Positions 32,965 through 44,406 of a stretch of 64,000 nt of DNA are shown piece after piece (positions within the stretch are counted from its first letter, which is position 1; the number at the start of each line of letters is the position of its first letter). The translations under genes were made by a program, and so were the position numbers. The notes under the pieces are model-generated. The model was not told the origin of the DNA, searched no databases, and saw only the letters and a program-made list of their open reading frames with translations. The DNA is from Ischnura elegans (taxonomy: Eukaryota > Arthropoda > Insecta > Odonata > Coenagrionidae): the NCBI RefSeq assembly GCF_921293095.1, contig NC_060257.1:94539449-94603448 (forward strand), given 5' to 3'.

Positions 32965-35900
32965 AATGCGTCCATAACCGCTTTCACAATCAAAGACCGC
33001 GCGAATAATGTTGCGTTCACTGTGTTGTGTTCGTCGTTTGCGAAATTGATCCTGCCGAAGTTTATCAGCCTCTTAAGTTCTTCATTTACTTGTTTCACCT
33101 GCACCTAGGCAATCAATTACCGTTATAACTTAACTTTGTAGTGTTGTGTTTGCGAAACTTGTCCAATGAAAGTTTATCAACCGCTCAAGTGCTACTTTTG
33201 CTTCCTTCATCAGAATCTGGGTAAGTAGAAGTGTTGCCATTGCCACATTTTTTATTTTAAATGACGCAAATTCTTAATATTTTCAACCTTCTCACACTTT
33301 CTGAGACTGAGGGATCCATCTTCTATTGATTGAAAAACTTTGCATTTGCGTAAACTTCAATTTATTTATGTGCTTGACGCATTTAATCACCGTAGTGTGG
33401 GAGGAATGTGAACAAACATTTCTCGACTTTACTATTTATTAAGTCATTTAAAGTTATTTACATTTTTTAAATTGGCTGTTGTGCCATTAGTGTTGCTTCC
33501 TTTAAAATGTAATCACATTTGTTGGAGATCAGAGGGTATTTCACTCTTTAGGTTTAGACAAATTGGTTTTAAATTATTAAGAATTAAATTCTCAAATCAA
33601 TTTAGTACTTCGATTATTCAAGGTGAATAACTTATCGTTTTTTACATATAGAACTGATGGGGAATTTTTTCGAAATATCCTTTGCTGAATGTTGGTATTT
33701 ATATAGCTTAAGGGAAAATCCCATGAATAGAGATTACTTTTTAACAAAGTGACTTACTTTAACTAGGCAAATTAGATGTATCACTAATAGATTCTAATAA
33801 AGTTTATGTGATATTTTTTACAGGTGTATTAAGGAAGAATTTTCCAAATTGCCAATGATGAAGAAATACGAGGAAAAGTGAGCTTGTTCTTCATGGATTC
33901 TTGTGACCTTAAGGAAGGATAATCAGGCAAAAACATTGATATTGATCCTATTGGTCTTTATTTTCGTTTACATTGAATAAAGGCATTTCTAACGGTATTT
34001 GTTATTTATCAACACTCATCAAAATATTCAGAAAATATTTGTCTAGTTATATTTGACAACTAAATTCTTACAAGTTCTTAAATTGACTTTTAACTTACTA
34101 TGCTTAGTGAATTTACTCATACGATAAGATGTTTTTTTTTACAATAAATGAATAGACTGATTAAATAATACTGTGAGAGGATCCGCTAAAACCTCTTGAC
34201 GATAATTAAGCACAAAATGTGGTTTACCGTCCAGGCTTTGCCCCTTTGTTGTGTCTAATGAATTCAATCTCTAATGTATTTCTGAGATTGTGTGGTATAT
34301 TAGTAAAAATATGTGTAATATTTAGATAAATATAATTATTTTGTTTTAACAGCACACATGTGTTTTCCATTTCCTCTGTAGACCCTGTAAGACCTGAATC
34401 TCACAGATTTTTTTCTCTATTCAATTTATTGTCAGCAAGAAGTCTCAAACAAACTGATAAGTGTTCCCACAGAACAATGCAAAACACACAAGCATGTTAC
34501 ATTATGTTTATGAACGCTCTCTGCTGCTTAGACAGGATGTTCTCAAATGTACGTAAACACTCTGAAATGCTGGAGATGTCACTCACACTAAATGACAAAA
34601 TGGATGTACTAGTACTTCCACGCTTGCACTAAATACACACTGGCACCAGAACAGAGATTTAGTTTTTGTTTTGCTACTTTAATTTCAGTTTTAATACAGC
34701 AGTGCATGTCAACAACTGCATTCAGGATTTTGCTCAATCAAGAAAAATATACTCAGGGTGTTCAGTGATTGGGAATCTGGAAATATGCATGATTTTTGGT
34801 CACTCAAAATATCCATGAATTTTTGCTCCTGCTTGGAATTTAAAATATTTTATTTCAAACTCGTTTCACATGAAATTTGTCAGTGCAAGGCCAATTTTCA
34901 GGCCTATTTTATATACTTACATGCATGCTTCAAAATGCATTGATTGCATTTTAAATTGCACTTTATGAGTGCAAACACTGGTTAGATAACTTTTTCAATT
35001 TTGGCAAATTTGTTGATATGCATTCATAAAATAAGTGAATAATTTCTTTTAAAAATGTAAGAATTTTAATTAGGATAATACATAATTATAGAATTAATTA
35101 AAAGTATTAAGTAAATGTAGTGTTGTAAAATTCGTATACATAGCTTTCATCTCGTAAGATTGACCTGGAATTTACTAAAATTTCCCTAGAAAACCTGGAA
35201 TTCTGCAGGAATTTTTCTGCTTTCATACATATATACGTCTTGTATACTGTATATATATATGTCTTGTATACTGTATACGTATACTGTACATGCGTGGTAG
35301 GAGGACATTTGCTGCGTTATATATATTTGGTAGATGGTGGGTAGAAGGTTTTTATACGTATACAGTATACGTGTATCTTCTACTGTATACGCATGTTATA
35401 CACTACGTATACGTATATTTAATGTATACAGTAGCATGTGTGCTGTCTGGGTAGTTATCTACTAGCATCACTACTATCACTATTCAGTGACTAGGAATTT
35501 AACCTTGCGCTTCAATTTTCTTACCGAAGCGTACTTCACGTAGATAAATGTCCTCTTATTAACCAGGGACTAACGCTATCTTCGAGTCAAAGAAATACTA
35601 TACCTTTGATGTTTTCTGTTGGACATTCAGTTGCTATATTTAAATTGAATTCTTTTGTAACATACTATTTATTTATGTTTGGGAATTGACGCGTGAAGTA
35701 TGCGGTAATAACACAATTACGTTAATTTGCATATCAATTTCTCACGTAATTTTATCTCGTTCATGTTTTCATCGCATTAAATTTTAAATACTTAAAATTG
35801 ATAATTTAAGGCGTAATTTGGGGAATGTGCTTAATGATGAATTATAAACCTTGTAATTTATGATAAATAAATTTAATGTATATACTTCCTTACGAAAGAA

Positions 35901-36883
35901 TTTTTTCATTAAAAAAAATGGCTATTAATGAGTCGCGATAGTTTCTTGATTATTCTGTGTATGGTGTTTACTTAATTTCTCCATTGCGGCCGCATAAAAA
36001 TTAATCCGCCGAATGAATGCTTAAACGTTACCGGTAAGAAAATAAAATTAAATAAGTTGAGTTATTGATAAATACTGCTTGGCAGGTAAGCATTCAGACA
36101 CGAGAAAGGAGAAGACACGTATGCAACCGTACGGTAATGCATATGTACCGGGTTTGAAGAAGAATGTGAACATCAAAGATCGGGTCATCAATAAAAACTG
36201 TCCGCTAACCTTTCAACAGGCGCAATGTGCCTGTCAGGTGCAGATATGACAAAATGTTTTATACTCTTATCATGGCTCACTGGTACACCTTTAAAGTGAA
36301 AGCCACCGTTATCAGTGTACTCTAACCCTTTACATGATGTCATTTGGCCCCGGACCGATCCAAAAAGGTGCAATTTAACGTGCCCTGTGGGCCATTAAGT
36401 ATCATTACATGTAATGTATTTTAGCATGTTATTTCTATAAAATCAGCGATTTATATAATACAGAATGCTTTCACTTTCATTTATTGTGCCATTAATTTGT
36501 TTAACTATGCTAAATAATTTAGATGATTGTTAATGATTATATTTTATCGTCAATCATATTGTTAATAATTGCCAGAGCTCGGACGAGTGACTTAAACCAC
36601 ACATCTATATTAAGCCTCTACATTGCGAATCTAATGTAAAATGTTACTCATTCTGGCAACCATAATTTTACATATTTTATCGATCATGCGGTCGACTCCG
36701 GCTCTGGCTGGTGGAGGTACGGCGACGCGGAAAGCGCGTGAATTCGATATGGTCATATTCACTTTTCTATCTTGATAACCCATATAATAGAGTGAACATA
36801 TAGTACAGTATATACCTATATAAAAAGTCAATATAAAGTAAAATTTATAACAATTCCTACGAATCACTCGTATTATGTACTAA
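32965..36883. other. Intergenic sequence with no recognised gene
   Basis: About 3.9 kb without a coding signal. An imperfect tandem pair lies near 33,020-33,090 and 33,140-33,205 (TGTTGTGTT...TTTGCGAAA...AAGTTTATCA). CCTGGAATT-type motifs (35,160-35,210) recall a diffuse invertebrate repeat. A GTATAC-rich block is listed separately. Confidence 0.45.
35225..35440. repeat. GTATAC-rich palindromic low-complexity block
   Basis: The self-complementary hexamer GTATAC and close variants (CGTATACAG, ATATATAC) occur more than eight times in about 215 bp. This is a degenerate satellite-like or microsatellite-derived stretch with strong local folding potential. Confidence 0.7.
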
Positions 36884-36918
36884 TGGGGCATTGCAAGACG
36901 TATGCTGGAGGACTTAAA
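36884..36918 (+). repeat. 35-bp direct repeat flanking DDE copy 2 (left)
   Basis: TGGGGCATTGCAAGACG followed by TATGCTGGAGGACTTAAA. It recurs at 38,303-38,337 with three substitutions. See the findings. Confidence 0.8.
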
Positions 36919-36989
36919 CCCGTTTCATACCATCTTGCACATATTTAGTCCTCTCACTAACGCTCAAACTCATACCGATTGTAATTCCA

Positions 36990-38008
36990 CCTCAAGGGAC
37001 AGAGCTTTGTGGATGCTGGTGCCGAAAATGGCTTCAGGACTCCGAAAATCTCCGAGTAAGCTATTTCAAATCAAAAAATTCCACACACCCAAACCCCTAC
37101 CCCACTCCTTCAAAGATGAGAATAGATTTAATTTGTAAGTGTACGAGATTTATCCTGCGTCCTCGAGGACCTACCAGTCAGATATTCCAAAATGAAAAAA
37201 CTCCTTGAGACTACCCCTACTCTACTAAAACCTTGGGATTTTATCATAGAATAATGTTAGGCACGTGCTAAAATGAAGAGTACAAAATATTCAATTTTTC
37301 AACTTTGAACTTTTTTTAATCTAGATCATTTTTGAATGAAAATACTATAACATGCATCGATGAAGATTCAGAGGATGACGAATAAAATTGTTTAGTGAAA
37401 ATCACCAAAAATCGATGTTTGAACAGATATTATTTATTTTTCATAAGTTTTTTTGTTATTTGTATGCCAAACAGTAAAAAAATTTGCAAAATTGAACAAG
37501 ATGGTATGAAACGGGTATTATGGGGGCAATGGTCGCGGGAAAAACAGCAAAAAATGGCCAAAATGGCATATTTTATTTTTTTCGGGGTGTTCCACCACCT
37601 AAAAGTTCTTTTTTCATTGCATTAGCCGAAAGGTATTTAAATGCTCCTTCGAAACACATTTATTAATTGTGGCCCGCTCAAAAATATTTTATGAAAACTA
37701 GCGTTTGAAATTTTCAAATCGACGCCATTTCTCCTTACGCCCCTGAAAAGTTGTGAAAAAAATTGGGCATATGCTCCATTAAGAAAGCCATAAAATGGCG
37801 CAAATTGAATTGAAAAATATGTTTTCTATCTCCAGATATTTAAAAAGGAGTGGAAATCGGAATTTCGAGCTAGGGCATGGTGGTGGTGGGCCTCTAGCGG
37901 GCTGGAATTGTTGGGAGGTTAGTCCTATTTGATCCCAAATCCTATGCCCCAAGTCTGGGAAAAATCCGTGAGGGGGGACTGTTCAATCTCTTACTCGGCT
38001 ATGCCCTT
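36990..38008 (+). mobile_element. DDE transposon, copy 2 (partial)
   Basis: Shares with the copy at 9-11.6 kb the GGTGCCGAAAATGGCTTC unit, the AACATGCATCGATGAA ... TTTGTATGCCAA block, the GGTGTTCCACCACCTAAAAG block and the right edge, where GGCTATGCCCTTTGA closes both. It is several hundred bases shorter than copy 1, has no transposase frame left, and the left inverted arm of copy 1 is not present. An internal 19-bp inverted pair, CCCGTTTCATACCATCTTG, lies at 36,918-36,936 and 37,497-37,515. Confidence 0.75.
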
Positions 38009-38836
38009 TGAATCTAAAGAGAGGAACAAACTCGCACGGGGCCCAAATGAAAAATCTCCATACAGCCAAAACGTGTGCGTTGACGTGAGTTTCCGCAGTG
38101 TATTCCATCCGCTTGGGCTATTGCGCCTGTAGTTTGACTCCTGTCTCGCTATCCCGATCTCCACCGCGTCCGTCCTCGTCGGCGTACTGGTGAGAGATGC
38201 AGGCTACCTCATGTGCCAACCTTCCATGTTTTTACCGACCCTACCACATCATTTAAGTGGGGCTCCTGGATGTTTACATACCTTTGAAAACGATAGTACT
38301 CTTGGGGCATTGCGAGACGTAAGCTGGAAGACTTAAAGAAAGATCATTCCCGTTTTTTCTATAAATGAATTTTGCAGCTTAGCTTTTCCTTCTCGAAGAA
38401 CGTCTGAGTGGTTTCCACGTGCCTATGAGAGAGATTTGATTATAGTAATGTATTTAAGAATTAACGGCAAAGCATTTTCCCATTTGACGGTTTCTTAATC
38501 TGCCATAGCTTGAAATCAAGACGAAAATATCTACGCAAGATGCAATCGAGAGATCTTATACAACTATTACGTGGATTTGTATTTACGAATTCTGATCCCT
38601 GCTCGCTGGTATTTGCTTCTTTTCGTTGAGATTATTCCTTTCGTATTTTTTTATTCTACTAACGAAACATTTCATGTCCACCGATATACCTTCCACAGGT
38701 CATGCGTTGTACAATTGGGAAAAAAATACTTCCAGTAATTGTATGTTTTCCTAAGGCCTTGACTTAACTAACTTACAAACTTAATTTTCAGTCGTCAAAA
38801 GTGAGAATAACATATAATGCAGTAGACTGTGAACAG
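38009..38836. other. Intergenic sequence with no recognised gene
   Basis: No domain. It contains the second 35-bp repeat (38,303-38,337). The stretch at about 38,150-38,175, CCACCGCGTCCG, matches the core of the hairpin insertions but has no partner arm. Confidence 0.4.
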
Positions 38837-38844
38837 GGGTACGT

Positions 38845-39131
38845 GCAAGGCCGGATTTAGAAACTTTTTCTTGGGGTATTAGAGGGAGCTAGGGCCTGAC
38901 AGGCAAACGGTTTTCTTATATTTGAGATTAAAAACAACATACACTACAACCTATAGTATGTGAATATATTTATTTTAACATGAAAGGTATTAAAATGAAA
39001 TTAATGGATAAGGCTCCGTAATTCCTAAAACAAAACGAGTTTAGTAATGCCTGTATTAAAAATGTTGTATATTATTTTTTAAGGGTCTAGGGGAGAGAGT
39101 GCACGTGCCCTCATTTTATATCCGCCAATAT
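38845..39131. mobile_element. hAT-like MITE with 8-bp TSD GGGTACGT
   Basis: A perfect 8-bp duplication, GGGTACGT, lies at 38,837-38,844 and 39,132-39,139. The left end reads GCAAGGCCGGATTTAG and the right end, inverted, ATATTGGCGGATATAA. Internal similarity to the 231-bp MITE at 16,048 (TCTGACAG-CAAACGGT) places both in one family. No ORF. Confidence 0.85.
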
Positions 39132-39139
39132 GGGTACGT

Positions 39140-39980
39140 AATATGTTAATGAGTACATCAGCTTGGGAAGAGGGAAAATTAAATGGTTCAATGCATCACC
39201 TACGATTGTAGTATGGTAGTTGGAGCGAACCTTTAGACCATGTGAGATCCATCTACTTTTGGGGGATGAATAAATGCCATGATACCATTCCATCGTGCAC
39301 ATTACTCTACATCCCACCCATCGCCAGTCTACGTCATCGTGAATCACTTCCCTCATTCCCATTGTACCTACGAAAACCCTCCACCCCTTATTATCTCACG
39401 AATCCAGCAACCTCCTTCCACGAAACTCTACCCCCACCTCACCACTAGACTGTTGAGAGGCATGAATAGGCCGTCATCCAAAAATCGCGTACTTTGAAAA
39501 TGGCGTTATGTCCTCATTCCAAGGCCCATGCTCACGTAATACCCAAACCGGGAGAGGTCGTTTTTTTGCTCATCGGCGTGACGCAAATCGGAGGTGAGGG
39601 TGGATAAATTATTTGAATCAGCCGTGAAGAGCCGGAGTTAGCTAAGTTGCTTGGTGACAAGGTGAGGAGAGATTCGAATCTATAGATACTTCGGAGTGGT
39701 TTCCTATTTCCGGAAAAGTGAAGTTTTATTACGCATTTCCTATGTTCTTTCCAGCAAGCATAGTTATAAGTGCAGGTAATGCGTGCCAACTATTCGTTGT
39801 GCACCGTGAAGAAGTGCATTGCTCTATACGCAGTTGGAAATAATTTCAATTATGAAGGCAGTGCTTGGCATAGTGTTGATAGTGTGTTTGATTGTGCATA
39901 AGTGTGGAAGCACATTGTGAGAATGGTGTGATTGCGTGTTTCTTCCTGCCGTGAGAATTACAAAAGCGGAATAACCAACT
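39140..39980. other. Intergenic sequence with no recognised gene
   Basis: Short frames only, without domains. Confidence 0.4.
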
Positions 39981-39985
39981 CGGCG
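39981..39985. other. Target-site duplication of the Transib element (left)
   Basis: CGGCG directly outside the left CACAGTG end. The same five bases follow the right end at 44,402-44,406. GC-rich 5-bp duplications are the rule for Transib. Confidence 0.8.
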
Positions 39986-41112
39986 CACAGTGGGCGGAAA
40001 TCGGAAAAAGCCGGACAAAATTACAAAATGGCTTTTTTTGAGTTATAAACGTGAAACTTCGCAGGTATACTCAAAAATGATTGAAATTTATTGATATGTA
40101 CTTAATTTGACATAGATCCTACCCGTTACTGAGATACAGAGGCTCAAACGTGAGCAAATTTCCATAAAAACGCCCGTCTTCAATTTTCTCTGAAAATCTT
40201 CCAAAGTAAGTGAATGGTGAAGTTATGGGTGGATTCTTGCCGAATAAAAAACCACATAATCTGTTAGCATGGTGTTTTTTCTTTAATTTTCCGTAATCTT
40301 AAAGAATACAGCCCATAAATTCTTACCGTGCAGTAACAAAATGGCGGATACTGTTTTTAGACAAAGTTATACATTTAGGTATAGTTTCAAATAGGTTTTC
40401 GGCAAGGTCGCGCAGAGTAACTTATATGAGAGCATTGCTTGAAGATTTTTTGAGGTCTTTATGCAGTTTTCTATGAAATAAGTTTGCGTCGCCGGAAATT
40501 ACATTGATTTTTCGATCGCGCGGCAGGGTTCTTCTCCGCGCGTCGGGAGTTGGATTAGCCGCGCCGCGGTAAGGTTATTGAAGCCGTATGGGTTTTAACA
40601 CTCAAAATTCACCGTTTTTACGTTTTGCTTCAAGACACCGATTCTCAAATGGTCTATGGTGAAGACAGTGGAGGTTGTTCATGCGATGTACTTGCACGTT
40701 TCATCGAAGTTCATTTCGTTATCTTTGGATACGATCGAAGACCATGCTTCTATTAAAAGCGTTCAAACCTCGACAAAGTGAGTTGTTTTCCTGGGACTCA
40801 TACAAAAAGACCTACCAGAAAGATACCAGCTGAGACCCTTATACCTTCTTCAATCACCGATCCCTGACCCTCAGGATTCTAATTTCGAAAACGGTCGTTT
40901 TATGACACCCTGGAGCGGAGCCCTGGACAGTAAGCACTAGAAAGTTGTTGAAGCAGATACGATGAAGACAGGGTAGTTTAGGTAGACAATTCCACGGGAA
41001 CTTCTAGATTTTTTTAAAACGTGTATCATACCCTCAGTTCTACTTGGACTGTGGTGAAGGAAAGTTAAGTTCTCTTGAGTGCGCAGATTTTGTTAAAGTG
41101 ATTTTAATTTGC
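39986..41112. repeat. Left arm of Transib palindrome
   Basis: Pairs with 43,275-44,401 without net indel; I noticed only isolated mismatches (for example in TTGATATGTAC versus TTAATATGTAC). Near-perfect arms next to a decayed transposase suggest recent arm homogenisation or a young foldback derivative. Confidence 0.95.
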
Positions 41113-41568
41113 TTGTGGAGCGTAGAAATTTCAAACTTCCACTTGCCTGTAAGTACGTTTTTGAATAAATCCCCGAACATCTTTTTCGAAATAGTTAATT
41201 TAATTTATATTATCAATTTTAGCTGAAACTTTTCTTAGCATTCCTTTCCTAACTAAAATAAATCAAAATTATCAAATGCTACTGTTTAAATTCCAATCGA
41301 TACGTCATATCCAATATGCATTCAGAAAATCATATGTGGCAGTGCAGCGTACACAAACCAACAGAACATTTATCGATATCAGGTGAACGATATTTTACAT
41401 CTCCTAAGTTATTCATACCCGACGCTATTGCACCGCAGATTTAGAACCCCATGATTCAGCTGTCCTTCAGTGTGTTGCAAACTAAAAACTATCGTTTTTC
41501 TTAATTTCGAAATGACTATACTTCCCTGTAGGATAATAAATTATATGGGTTTTAAGATTAAGAAAAAA

Positions 41569-42490
41569 TTAGGAAAATAAGGTAAGCAATGTAAGCATTA
41601 CTTTTCCGTTGATCATGGTCAGAAGTAAACAGAACTTGATCGTGTAAAATCCAGAGTTGAAATCATTAAGGCCATTCACCTGCCTTTCGATATAGGTAAT
41701 GTCTTTCTGATTTTGTAACTTCTTTTGTCTCTTTTTTTCACCTAAAGCGGATGGGATGACAAAATCGTGTCGACGTCGGCAGTGGATTTTCCCAGATAGT
41801 ATCATCTTAAATTGTAGAGCCTATATGTGAGAAGTGCCTCCGATGCAATTTAAATTCTTTATCAAAAGTTTAGAGATAAATGTAATTAACCAAGAGAAAG
41901 TGGAAACTTCAGTCGTTACCTGTAGCGCCTTTGTTACCTGCTGCTTTTTAATCAAACTAAGAGATACAAGGGAACTCATGAATAGGAATTTATCTAAAGC
42001 ATCCACTTGTTGCCACATTTGCTTATATTGAGAGTGGCCCGAACTGCCATCAAAACCGTACTTAGAGATTAATGTGTAGTTCACCACACATTTTAATTCT
42101 TGAGAGGTGGAAGTGGTGGCTAAGTAGGCTATTGTTCCCAATATGGTGTGGTTCAGTGGTGCTTGAAGGTTTACTTCGCACATGGTCTCAGTTATTTTAA
42201 TTCCTTCGTTATAAGCTGCCTTTTTTTGCTATCGCTATTCTATCATAACTGGAATACAATTCGTGTCCATGGCTCATTGTCAGAGCTGTCCTACGAAAAG
42301 ACCGATGTTGACGCTTGGTCAAATCAGAGGCAATCATCAATGACAGTGCCTCTTCCACTGTCATCTCAGGGTGGACCTTTTCACTCGTCCTCCACTTAGA
42401 AAGAACTCTCTTAGCCCGAGTAGGGGTCGTAGTTGTTATTTCTACAATTAGGTGAGCTGCTGCAGTGTCTCCCCTCTCTCTCAAACTCAC
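41569..42490 (-). pseudogene. Transib transposase remnant
   Basis: Three pieces read on the minus strand. From 42,490: VEEALSLMIASDLTKRQHRS and HELYSSYDRI. After a one-base shift in an A7 run near 42,220: KITETMCEVNLQAPLNHT and then LISKYGFDGSSGHSQYKQ, which contains the first catalytic aspartate of Transib (equivalent to the RAG1 Asp in the DG motif), followed by FMSSLVSLSLI. After an in-frame TAG near 41,820: ITYIERQVNGLNDFN and CLLLTMINGKV, the later conserved block. The C-terminal catalytic region with the glutamate is not recognisable. The copy is dead. The family signature is from memory and should be checked with a Transib profile. Confidence 0.75.
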
Positions 42491-43274
42491 AGATGCCGCG
42501 AGAGCAAGCTCAGCAGTAGTAGCAGTAGTTTTAAAAGTTTGAATTTTCTTCTGCGTGATCTAACACATTAGGTGCGACATTTTTTTGGTCGCCCTGGAAT
42601 GCCTGGTAAATATAATATGAATTTTGTAGCATGAAGCTACGGGGGGGATTTTATTTAGTCAATCAATTTGAGAGGAATAGATGTTTACAAAAATACAATA
42701 CTCAACCGGCTGTCGTTGAAGTATCGGGAAAGTGATGCATAACAAATTCTGGAAATGTTATAGAGTCAGCGAGCCAACTTTTGTATCGACACAAAAATCA
42801 TTCATTATTTCGAGAACTCGACCCATTTCTTAAGGTATGGCCATAGGATGCGTTTTGTCAGGAAGTCATTGAGAAATTTCAGAGCATCAGGGCCTTGTCT
42901 TAAATTCAGCCTCCGCAATAAATAATGGAGCAAATATTTTTTTCCCAGTGAATGATTTTTTTACCAATTCCAATATTATTTTGTAGATATCAAGTCATGT
43001 AATAATGTGAGGTGGCATTTTCTATGGAATGGCGGATGGAGCCTATGTAAAATTTAGAAATAATAAATTTGTCGAACCTATGGTGTTCCAATGCCCTAAT
43101 GCGTACACGGGGAGTAACGTATGGTAAACGTGTAAAGACATGGTAATCTGTATGTCAAAGTAAAACTGAGGGTGTGATGCACATTTTAAAAAAGCTAGAA
43201 GTTCCCATCCCAGAATACCTCCGTTAAGACGGCCAAGGGCTCCGCTTCTTAAATCTTAACGCTTCTTCCGCTCC

Positions 43275-44401
43275 GCAAATTAAAATCACTTTAACAAAAT
43301 CTGCGCACTCAAGAGAACTTAACTTTCCTTCACCACAGTCCAAGTAGAACTGAGGGTATGATACACGTTTTAAAAAAATCTAGAAGTTCCCGTGGAATTG
43401 TCTACCTAAACTACCCTGTCTTCATCGTATCTGCTTCAACAACTTTCTAGTGCTTACTGTCCAGGGCTCCGCTCCAGGGTGTCATAAAACGACCGTTTTC
43501 GAAATTAGAATCCTGAGGGTCAGGGATCGGTGATTGAAGAAGGTATAAGGGTCTCAGCTGGTATCTTTCTGGTAGGTCTTTTTGTATGAGTCCCAGGAAA
43601 ACAACTCACTTTGTCGAGGTTTGAACGCTTTTAATAGAAGCATGGTCTTCGATCGTATCCAAAGATAACGAAATGAACTTCGATGAAACGTGCAAGTACA
43701 TCGCATGAACAACCTCCACTGTCTTCACCATAGACCATTTGAGAATCGGTGTCTTGAAGCAAAACGTAAAAACGGTGAATTTTGAGTGTTAAAACCCATA
43801 CGGCTTCAATAACCTTACCGCGGCGCGGCTAATCCAACTCCCGACGCGCGGAGAAGAACCCTGCCGCGCGATCGAAAAATCAATGTAATTTCCGGCGACG
43901 CAAACTTATTTCATAGAAAACTGCATAAAGACCTCAAAAAATCTTCAAGCAATGCTCTCATATAAGTTACTCTGCGCGACCTTGCCGAAAACCTATTTGA
44001 AACTATACCTAAATGTATAACTTTGTCTAAAAACAGTATCCGCCATTTTGTTACTGCACGGTAAGAATTTATGGGCTGTATTCTTTAAGATTACGGAAAA
44101 TTAAAGAAAAAACACCATGCTAACAGATTATGTGGTTTTTTATTCGGCAAGAATCCACCCATAACTTCACCATTCACTTACTTTGGAAGATTTTCAGAGA
44201 AAATTGAAGACGGGCGTTTTTATGGAAATTTGCTCACGTTTGAGCCTCTGTATCTCAGTAACGGGTAGGATCTATGTCAAATTAAGTACATATTAATAAA
44301 TTTCAATCATTTTTGAGTATACCTGCGAAGTTTCAAGTTTATAACTCAAAAAAAGCCATTTTGTAATTTTGTCCGGCTTTTTCCGATTTCCGCCCACTGT
44401 G
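43275..44401. repeat. Right arm of Transib palindrome
   Basis: Inverse of 39,986-41,112. Immediately inside it (43,165-43,275) a short stretch duplicates part of the arm (GAGGGTGTGATGCACATTTT...CTAGAAGTTCCC), followed by GACGGCCAAGGGCTCC, a sequence that also appears at the edge of the relic at 60,545. Confidence 0.95.
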
Positions 44402-44406
44402 CGGCG

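Larger units (their letters stand above)
39986..44401 (-). mobile_element. Transib DNA transposon (RAG1 relative) with long palindromic arms
   Basis: Three signs agree. First, the ends: CACAGTGGGCGGAAATCGG on the left and its inverse on the right, which start with the same heptamer as the recombination signal sequences of V(D)J recombination. Second, a 5-bp GC-rich duplication, CGGCG. Third, a decayed transposase in the middle with the Transib catalytic signature. The unusual part is the size of the inverted ends. The arms 39,986-41,112 and 43,275-44,401 match over about 1,127 bp at a constant coordinate sum of 84,387, with only scattered substitutions. Transib ends are usually some tens of bases. 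Total length is 4,416 bp. Confidence 0.85.
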
